Source: an uncultured Methylococcaceae bacterium (GTDB lineage Bacteria; Pseudomonadota; Gammaproteobacteria; Methylococcales; Methylomonadaceae). Taken from it: 6,132 nt of DNA. Positions 1-4,489 of the stretch are shown one piece after another. The stretch is taken from the NCBI GenBank assembly GCA_903839795.1, contig CAIMDR010000503.1, positions 1 through 6,132 on the forward strand, in the 5' to 3' direction. The position numbers and the translations under genes were made by a program. Each line of letters opens with the position of its first letter. Positions within the stretch are counted from its first letter, which is position 1. The notes beneath the pieces are model-generated. The model had not been told where the DNA came from. It saw nothing but the letters and a program-made list of their open reading frames with translations, and made no database searches.

Positions 1-90
1 AAAACGTGAAAAAAATTAGTATGTTATATTAATTTAGCTGTTCACTGTTTGGGTGACGGCTTACAGCTTCGTATCTCTTTAAAATTTTTC

Positions 91-130
91 GTGCTTTTTG
101 TGCTTTTTGTGCTTTTTGTGTTTTTCGTGG
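91..130. repeat. 9-bp tandem repeat, about four units of GTGCTTTTT
   Basis: Three perfect units of GTGCTTTTT occupy 91-99, 100-108 and 109-117. A variant GTGTTTTTC follows at 118-126, and then GTGG. The preceding TTTTTC (85-90) looks like a partial unit. The ending TTTTTCGTGG resembles the TTCGTG-type repeat at 2638-2667, which also has an 8-9-bp spacing, so the array may be an expanded relative of that family (inference). No coding role is seen. Confidence 0.75.
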
Positions 131-150
131 ACGAAATGATTTTTCCAGAC

Positions 151-195
151 TTATCTAATAAAATCTCTCCTAACCCCTCTTTGTTAAAGAGGGGG
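151..195 (+). repeat. Dispersed 45-bp hairpin repeat, copy 1 (inverted relative to 491-535)
   Basis: This 45-base unit matches the reverse complement of 491-535 at about 41 of 45 positions. It contains its own hairpin: CCCCTCTTT (174-182), a 3-base loop, and AAAGAGGGG (186-194). The core CCTAACCCCTCTTT motif is of a kind often seen as an intergenic repeat in bacterial genomes; that comparison is from memory and not searched. Confidence 0.75.
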
Positions 196-229
196 CTTAT
201 TTATTGCGAGTTGCCTAACTAAACAGCTA

Positions 230-392
230 TATATACGCCGCACGGACACAACTCGATTTTCTGATCGGCCATTTTATCCGATAGCAGTGTTGCAAAAACA
301 ATTACATAGCTAACTATGTGACTTTTTTTCGCCTTGCTCGAATAAAATAACTCAATCATAAATTACGTAAACATGATCGCGCGGAGTATATA
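230..392. repeat. Candidate MITE-like element with imperfect terminal inverted repeats
   Basis: The left end (230-244, TATATACGCCGCACG) matches the reverse complement of the right end (378-392) at 13 of 15 positions; similarity fades further inward. The interior is about 130 bp, has no ORF, and carries internal dyads such as ATCGG/CCGAT (264-268 and 278-282) and ACATAG/CTATGT (304-309 and 314-319). Short length, terminal inverted repeats and no coding capacity suggest a non-autonomous mobile element or a dispersed intergenic repeat. No clear target-site duplication was identified, so the boundaries are approximate. Confidence 0.35.
304..329 (+). terminator. Weak terminator-like hairpin with T-run
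   Basis: A 6-bp stem (ACATAG, 304-309, with CTATGT, 314-319) and a 4-base loop are followed on the plus strand by GAC and seven T residues (323-329). On the minus strand the same stem is followed by AATTGTTTTT. The stem is short and A/T-rich, so termination efficiency would be low. It sits inside the MITE-like element and may simply be part of that repeat. Confidence 0.25.
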
Positions 393-490
393 CCTAATGC
401 AAACTTTTTAAATATCTTCGGTATTAAACGTTTGTAACGGGTTTGCAAACTCCATCCTTCGTAGAAGCAGATATTTTGTAAGTATTCAGT

Positions 491-535
491 CCCCCTCTTT
501 GAAAAAGAGGGGTTAGGGGAGATTTAATTAGATAA
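491..535 (-). repeat. Dispersed 45-bp hairpin repeat, copy 2 (inverted relative to 151-195)
   Basis: This is the inverted partner of 151-195, about 41 of 45 matching. Its own stem is CCCCTCTTT (492-500) with AAAGAGGGG (504-512) and a GAA loop. The two copies face each other across about 295 bp and could form a very large cruciform or RNA stem. Confidence 0.75.
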
Positions 536-547
536 ATCCCCCTCAAT

Positions 548-566
548 CCCCCTTTTTCAAAGGGGG
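548..566. repeat. Strong GC-clamped hairpin downstream of the esterase
   Basis: CCCCCTTT (548-555), a 3-base loop, and AAAGGGGG (559-566) form a perfect 8-bp stem. It lies about 85 bp beyond the esterase stop codon and next to the related 491-535 hairpin. On the minus strand it could stall polymerase or protect the 3' end of the transcript. No U-run follows, so it is not a classic intrinsic terminator. Confidence 0.6.
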
Positions 567-649
567 AGGTGAATAATTACGATATTTTCATGCCCGACAT
601 TTCTACGTTGAAAATAGTGTGATGACATTGCCCCGGCTATTCCAAAAAA

Positions 650-1378
650 TCAAATATAAAGTGCTGCCATGCGCCGCCAATAATAACCACTATGAGCCCT
701 ATCATCCCAAAGCAATAATTGGTGATGTATGTTTTTTTGCCACAATATTGAGCTTAAGTGTTCATTATTTGGCAAAAAAGGATCTTCTTTGCCAATGACC
801 AAGGTAATATCCATTTCCCTTAGCTTGTTTAAACGCCAGGAACAGTCGAGGTTGGGTAAAAAATGGCTGGGCGTATGAAAATAAATATCTTCATTATAAA
901 AACCATCGAACAGGTCGTTAAAAAACTCTACATTCAAGGTAAGATCATAACGACCTGAGAAGGCAACCAACTTTTTAAAAAACTGGGGGTAACGAAATGC
1001 AATGTTGGTAGCATGAAATGCACCCAGACTTAAACCATGAGAAATCACACATTCATGCTGATTTTTGCTGTCCATAAAGGGTAATACTTCGTTTAGAATG
1101 TATTCTTCATAGTCTATGTGGCGCTGGATACGTCCATGAGGATGCGCCCAGTCACAGTAAAAACTTTCAGCATCGATACTGTCAATACAATAGAGTTGTA
1201 GCCAGCCTTGTTCTATTTTGTGCTTTAAAGTGTTAACTAATCCTAATTTTTCATACTCATAAAATCGTCCCAAGCGAGACGGAAAAATCAACACTTTTGC
1301 ACCGGCATGACCAAATACCAGTAATTCCATATCGCGCTGTAATCGATCGCTCCACCATTTGTGATATTCACGATTCAT
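650..1378 (-). CDS. Putative esterase, PF00756-like alpha/beta hydrolase
   Basis: This 242-residue cytoplasmic protein is probably a serine ester hydrolase of the alpha/beta-hydrolase fold; its substrate is unknown. The nucleophile elbow is GLSLG (115-119), making Ser117 the likely catalytic serine. Asp199 in GKEDPF and His229 in DDRAHSGYYWRRM fit the other triad members, and the YWRRM ending is typical of the small single-domain members of this esterase group. There is no signal peptide or membrane segment, and the length matches intact family members. The start is supported by a strong AGGAGA ribosome-binding site 4 bp upstream of a short spacer and ATG. It follows the CE7-like hydrolase gene by 15 bp, so the two are almost certainly co-transcribed. 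Odd point: the elbow ends GLSLGAF where many relatives have GxSxGG. Histidine is enriched (15 residues). Family assignment is solid; the specific reaction is not. Confidence 0.85.
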   Translation of the reverse strand: MNREYHKWWSDRLQRDMELLVFGHAGAKVLIFPSRLGRFYEYEKLGLVNTLKHKIEQGWLQLYCIDSIDAESFYCDWAHPHGRIQRHIDYEEYILNEVLPFMDSKNQHECVISHGLSLGAFHATNIAFRYPQFFKKLVAFSGRYDLTLNVEFFNDLFDGFYNEDIYFHTPSHFLPNLDCSWRLNKLREMDITLVIGKEDPFLPNNEHLSSILWQKNIHHQLLLWDDRAHSGYYWRRMAALYI

Positions 1379-1382
1379 TGAT

Positions 1383-1388
1383 GTCTCC
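1383..1388 (-). promoter_or_regulatory. Strong ribosome-binding site for the esterase
   Basis: On the minus strand the bases read AGGAGA, followed by CATCA and the ATG. It lies wholly in the 15-bp gap after the upstream TAA stop, which supports the chosen start and suggests coupled translation with the CE7-like gene. Confidence 0.75.
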
Positions 1389-1393
1389 TGTGT

Positions 1394-2359
1394 TTAGGGG
1401 TGTTCGCTAAGCGATGCAAAAAAAGCATCCAGTTGATTAAGAAGTTCGTGCTCTTGCTGTGCTTGAGCAGGGTAGTTGTGATGCCCGGACTCCAGGATAA
1501 ATAGTTGCTTTTCGTTGGGTAAGGCGTTGTAGATTGCAAACTGTCCGGGAGGCGCGACACAGGGGTCAAATATTGCACAGGCACAATGCATGGGCTGGGT
1601 AATGTGCTTTGCTGCCAAGGCTGCATCGTAATAGCGCAAAACAGCAAGCGTCTGTTTTTTGTGGGATTTATAATATCCTTGAACGCTTTTTCCGCTGCCG
1701 TTGGTGGCCAGTCTTAAGCGTAAAGGGTGATGACCAAAGGTGGGTACATTGAGATGGCCTTTACTGATACGTGTTTCCCACGCCAGCGCCAAAGCGCCAA
1801 TACCGCCACTAAAACTGATACCCAGATAACCCAAATGTCCGCTTAGCTCAGGAAACAGGGACAGCATCGTACTGACTGCCAGCCATAAATCTTCAACGCA
1901 CCCGCCTAGAATATAGTGATCCTTCTGGTTAATGTTGTGTAGTACATGCCAATAAGGCTCGGAAGAAATAGTCGGTTGGGCGCTAAGTGACAGACCCCGA
2001 AAACAGGGAAACAAAAAGGCGGCGTCTTTAAAGGGCAGGTGATAATCAGGCTCATCACGTCCGCCATAGCCGTGACCGACAATAAAGCCACGTTTAATGA
2101 CCCCTGAAGTGGGGACCATTAACCAGCCACGAATAGGGAAGTTATCGGTAGAGGTGTAGTTTATCTCAAATAAACGCCACCCCAACTTATCTTCGTTAAT
2201 AATCTTTGTGTGGGGTTGTGGATTAATAGTTAAGGCTTTTTTATAGCGCTGCTGCCAAAAGCAATCAAAATCCTTCGGTTCTTTCGGCGTTTTTACGGCA
2301 AGCAACTGGTCAAGCGTGTATCCATAACTTGGATCAAAACTGTAATTAACGGTATCCAT
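1394..2359 (-). CDS. CE7-family-like acetyl esterase (AXE1 / cephalosporin-C deacetylase fold)
   Basis: This 321-residue alpha/beta hydrolase resembles carbohydrate esterase family 7 (PF05448), which removes acetyl groups from small acylated sugars and cephalosporin C. The layout matches family members of about 320 residues: HGYGG oxyanion-region motif (96-100), FRGLSLS (120-126) at the usual RGQ site, GISFSGG nucleophile elbow with Ser182, FDPCVAPPGQFAIYN with Asp265, and GHH with His293. The triad Ser182-Asp265-His293 falls close to the spacing known for Bacillus subtilis CAH. Two family signatures are altered: RGQ is RGL, and the terminal HE is HH, so specificity may differ. No signal peptide is seen, as is usual for CE7. 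The ATG is the first usable start because an in-frame TAA lies three codons upstream, but its ribosome-binding site is weak. The gene forms a pair with the downstream esterase. Confidence 0.85.
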   Translation of the reverse strand: MDTVNYSFDPSYGYTLDQLLAVKTPKEPKDFDCFWQQRYKKALTINPQPHTKIINEDKLGWRLFEINYTSTDNFPIRGWLMVPTSGVIKRGFIVGHGYGGRDEPDYHLPFKDAAFLFPCFRGLSLSAQPTISSEPYWHVLHNINQKDHYILGGCVEDLWLAVSTMLSLFPELSGHLGYLGISFSGGIGALALAWETRISKGHLNVPTFGHHPLRLRLATNGSGKSVQGYYKSHKKQTLAVLRYYDAALAAKHITQPMHCACAIFDPCVAPPGQFAIYNALPNEKQLFILESGHHNYPAQAQQEHELLNQLDAFFASLSEHP

Positions 2360-2407
2360 AATCTTTTATTGGTATCTGACATTGATGGCGCACTCAAAAC
2401 ACAGTAA

Positions 2408-2416
2408 TTTATAACA
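2408..2416 (-). promoter_or_regulatory. Candidate extended -10 promoter for the CE7-like/esterase pair
   Basis: The minus strand reads TGTTATAAA, an extended -10 form (TG-N-TATAAA), about 48 bp upstream of the ATG. No good -35 hexamer is visible at the standard distance, which an extended -10 can tolerate. It lies between the repeat mosaic and the gene, consistent with this pair having its own promoter. Confidence 0.35.
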
Positions 2417-2471
2417 CGATAATCATGACAGAATTATTTATAAATCGAAAAAACTAAAAAATTTTGGTATT

Positions 2472-2530
2472 GCCATTAAAAAATAGAACACAGATGACAC
2501 GGATTTGACAGATAGACACGGATAAGAGAC
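2472..2530 (+). repeat. Dispersed direct repeat, copy A (partner at 6032-6090)
   Basis: These 59 bases match 6032-6090 in the same orientation at about 52 of 59 positions, including a perfect ACGGATTTGACAGATAGACA core. The repeat's first part (2482-2500) also matches 2774-2792 in inverted orientation. The family is therefore present three times in the window. Confidence 0.85.
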
Positions 2531-2552
2531 GTTTTTAATCTCATAAAAAACA

Positions 2553-2571
2553 GTAGGTGCGCACCACCTAC
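2553..2571. repeat. Short dyad GTAGGTG...CACCTAC
   Basis: Seven-base arms (2553-2559 and 2565-2571) flank a 5-base loop, and the overlapping GGTGCGCACC (2556-2565) is a perfect palindrome. It sits inside the repeat mosaic. A related GTAGGT word appears inverted at 2732-2737 (ACCTAC), suggesting a further inverted pair, but I did not find longer identity there. Confidence 0.55.
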
Positions 2572-2592
2572 GCATCAACTTAAGGACATTAA

Positions 2593-2667
2593 TTCACCAC
2601 GAAGACACGAAGTTCACGAAGAAAAACCAAAGCAAAATCTTCGTGTTCTTCGTGTCTTCGTGGTGAA
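2593..2667. repeat. Long hairpin of the CACGAAG/CTTCGTG family, 30-bp arms
   Basis: The left arm (2593-2622) matches the reverse complement of the right arm (2638-2667) at 28 of 30 positions, with only two adjacent mismatches and a 15-base loop. The arms consist of CACGAAG words at 8-9-bp intervals. Such a structure could act as a factor-independent transcription barrier or an RNA-stabilising stem 3' of the PLD-like gene. No U-run follows it on the minus strand (the next bases read TTAATGTCC). Confidence 0.85.
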
Positions 2668-2750
2668 ATGTTTTAACTTGATGTCTATGGGATTCTCACC
2701 CTACCACTTGCACTCGAAAAGTCTTATTCCGACCTACGCCTAAAAATAAA

Positions 2751-2792
2751 ATCCGTTGAAATCCGTATCATCGGTGTCATCCGTGTTCTATT
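2751..2792 (-). repeat. Inverted, diverged copy of the GACACGGAT-type repeat
   Basis: The segment 2774-2792 is the reverse complement of 2482-2500 at 18 of 19 positions, with further ATCCGT words at 2751-2766. It ends only 13 bp from the stop codon of the PLD-like gene. Together with copy A it bounds the about 310-bp mosaic. Confidence 0.75.
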
Positions 2793-2805
2793 ACCGAAGC
2801 CAATA

Positions 2806-4398
2806 TTAATAATAAACCCTGAATGATCGTTGTATTTGCTCAAATTCATAGAGGTAGGGTTGTGCTACCTGATGGTTGTTAACGACGACCAGCAGATCAT
2901 GAGAAAAAACGGACGTGTTGTACCAGTTAAAGCTGCCTTCAATGACGATGGAGTCATCGATAACACAATATTTGGAATGAATCGGTGAGTAAGGGACGGT
3001 GTGATCATCTTGTCCATAGACCAAACCTACCGGAATACCGGCATCTTTTAGGCGTTGTACGGCGGGTAACAAGGGGCGGTTAAGTTCTTCCGCCATCGGT
3101 CGCGCTACACCAATCTTGCCTTGTCTGGCTAAATGTCCGTTAAAAAGAACATGCACATAAACCCCTCTGTCTTGGGCGTGTATCAAGGCATCGACCACGC
3201 TGTCATGATGATCGCCCAACAGGTCACCCATTAAAAACAAACACAGCTTGATCGAATGCCGGGCGTGGTGAATTTCAGCCAGGATGGCGTGATGCGGACG
3301 GTAGGGTTTGCCGTTAAGCATCATCTGTCTGCCGAAGGTATAAAGCAGATTAAAATGGCTTAAGGGATTAATGCCGTATTTTTGATTGACCCCGCCGCGT
3401 TGACTCTGAAATATATTATCAAGCAACCGACAGATACCTTTGGAATGAAAAGTCATCCCGGATTCCCAGTTAGCCCACCAGCGATCGAAGGTGATATTAA
3501 ATGAACCCAGTATGCAATCCTCGTCGTTAAAAATAACAAATTTGGTATGCATGTCCGGTTCAACTTCAATCAGGTGATGTTGGGGGGTGCAAAAGACGCC
3601 AACCAGTTCAACCCTGGCACGCTTTAGTCGGGCATAGTTATGGCTGTGAGTCAGGGTCATTTTGCGCCAGTCTACAATACACTGAACCAGGACACCCTGA
3701 TGACTGGCATGAATCAAATGGTCAATAAAATCCCTATCATCAATGCAGTCAACACTGACTTTGATGGTACACAGTCGATTAGGGTTTTCCCACTTGCTGC
3801 GGATCACCTTATCGATATGATCATGGATAAAGCGTTTGGGGTGATAAGGGTGGTATAGGTCGCCTTTGGTAAACTTGGGAATCAGGTTTAAGGAGTCAAA
3901 ATGATGATTATACCAATCAGCGTCACTTTGTAATTCGGCGGCATTTAATTCATAAGTGCGATAAGCATTAGGTGTTGCCCAGTCACCGGTGATTTTTCTA
4001 TGCTGTTGATGTCCATCCTGCGCTTGCTGGCTATCCATGAAAATGTAGTCATTTTGTGAAGGAATAGAGTGCTCATTCAGATGGACAATGAAAGAAAATT
4101 TGACGCAGTTAATCGGGCCAAAGTTATTGGAAGACAATATGTAAAAGTCGCGTGTACTGCGTTTGTGGCGATCCCATTGAACATCAAAGGCATCGGTATC
4201 CACAATATATTTTTCGCAGACATCTTGATCACGATACACTTTAAGAATAACTTTTACATTAGCCTGAATGCCAAAGAATACATCAAATTCTATTTTTCCC
4301 CAGCGGACATCAAATTTTTCATTTAAATCATTGGCTCTTTGAAAATAGCCACCTAAATGTCCATGAACGGGCATGGCATAGTGCTCTGCTAGTGGCAT
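2806..4398 (-). CDS. Phospholipase D superfamily protein with two HKD motifs
   Basis: This 530-residue protein belongs to the PLD superfamily, whose members cleave or transfer phosphodiester bonds in phospholipids or nucleic acids through two HxKxxxxD motifs in one active site. HKD2 is canonical: His474, Lys476, Asp481, then GSFN (488-491). HKD1 has His284, Lys286 and GSFN (298-301), but Asn291 replaces the usual Asp. Residues about 20-125 form a separate beta-rich domain whose end (VKFSFIVHLNE then NDYIFMDSQQ) resembles the closing strands of the CBM21 domains in the neighbouring EEP protein; this link is tentative. No signal peptide or transmembrane segment is seen, and histidine is strikingly abundant (38 residues, about 7%). 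The ATG has an AAGGA site 6 bp upstream. It lies 91 bp after the EEP gene, probably in one transcript. Function could be a lipase, nuclease or other phosphodiesterase. Confidence 0.85.
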   Translation of the reverse strand: MPLAEHYAMPVHGHLGGYFQRANDLNEKFDVRWGKIEFDVFFGIQANVKVILKVYRDQDVCEKYIVDTDAFDVQWDRHKRSTRDFYILSSNNFGPINCVKFSFIVHLNEHSIPSQNDYIFMDSQQAQDGHQQHRKITGDWATPNAYRTYELNAAELQSDADWYNHHFDSLNLIPKFTKGDLYHPYHPKRFIHDHIDKVIRSKWENPNRLCTIKVSVDCIDDRDFIDHLIHASHQGVLVQCIVDWRKMTLTHSHNYARLKRARVELVGVFCTPQHHLIEVEPDMHTKFVIFNDEDCILGSFNITFDRWWANWESGMTFHSKGICRLLDNIFQSQRGGVNQKYGINPLSHFNLLYTFGRQMMLNGKPYRPHHAILAEIHHARHSIKLCLFLMGDLLGDHHDSVVDALIHAQDRGVYVHVLFNGHLARQGKIGVARPMAEELNRPLLPAVQRLKDAGIPVGLVYGQDDHTVPYSPIHSKYCVIDDSIVIEGSFNWYNTSVFSHDLLVVVNNHQVAQPYLYEFEQIQRSFRVYY

Positions 4399-4404
4399 GT
4401 TATG

Positions 4405-4409
4405 TCCTT
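4405..4409 (-). promoter_or_regulatory. Ribosome-binding site for the PLD-like gene
   Basis: The minus strand reads AAGGA, six bases before the ATG. This is a good Shine-Dalgarno match at normal spacing and fixes the start; the next in-frame Met is residue 9. Confidence 0.7.
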
Positions 4410-4422
4410 GTATAAATTTATG

Positions 4423-4428
4423 ATTATA
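4423..4428 (-). promoter_or_regulatory. Candidate -10 box upstream of the PLD-like gene
   Basis: A perfect TATAAT is found on the minus strand in the 91-bp gap after the EEP gene. The -35 region at the matching distance (TTCCAG) is poor. A start here would give a leader of under 20 bases, just covering the ribosome-binding site. It may be an internal promoter, or chance in AT-rich DNA. No terminator hairpin was found in this gap, so read-through from the EEP gene is equally possible. Confidence 0.25.
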
Positions 4429-4489
4429 TTATTTTTGTGCATTTTCTGGAAGGTTTTAGGTCGTTTGGCAGGCGTTCAATACGATAAAT

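Larger units (their letters stand above)
1..649. other. Gene-free, repeat-rich region downstream of the esterase gene
   Basis: No convincing coding sequence is present on either strand in these 649 bases. The stretch holds a 9-bp tandem array (about 91-126), two inverted copies of a 45-bp hairpin-forming repeat (151-195 and 491-535), a second G/C-clamped hairpin (548-566), and an element with imperfect terminal inverted repeats (about 230-392). It lies 3' of the minus-strand esterase gene, so it probably contains the end of that transcript. None of the strong hairpins is followed by a clear T-run on the minus strand, so I do not call a canonical terminator for the operon. Confidence 0.75.
2360..2805. 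other. 446-bp repeat mosaic between the PLD-like and CE7-like genes
   Basis: No gene is supported here. The DNA is a nested set of inverted repeats: an outer pair (2482-2500 with 2774-2792), a short dyad (2553-2571), and a long inner hairpin (2593-2667). The about 110 bp nearest the CE7-like gene are AT-rich and hold a possible promoter. The spacer contrasts with the tight 15-bp and moderate 91-bp gaps elsewhere, so it looks like a later insertion or accumulation of repeats that separated two gene pairs (inference). Confidence 0.75.

Noticed and set aside
151..566. CRISPR array
   Set aside because: The repeated C/G-rich units are few, inverted or irregularly spaced and hairpin-based, with no regular spacers and no cas gene in the window.
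491..566. Canonical intrinsic terminator for the CE7-esterase operon
   Set aside because: The hairpins are strong, but no T-run follows either one in the minus-strand direction, so only a repeat/hairpin call is justified.
1375..2091. Minus-strand open frames at 1375-1647 and 1906-2091
   Set aside because: They are alternative frames within the CE7-like gene. The main frame carries the catalytic triad and family motifs, while these have low-complexity, unrecognisable translations.
3640..4326. Two plus-strand open frames (3640-3858 and 4069-4326)
   Set aside because: Both are antisense to the PLD-like gene and have no family resemblance; they are shadows of a well-supported gene.
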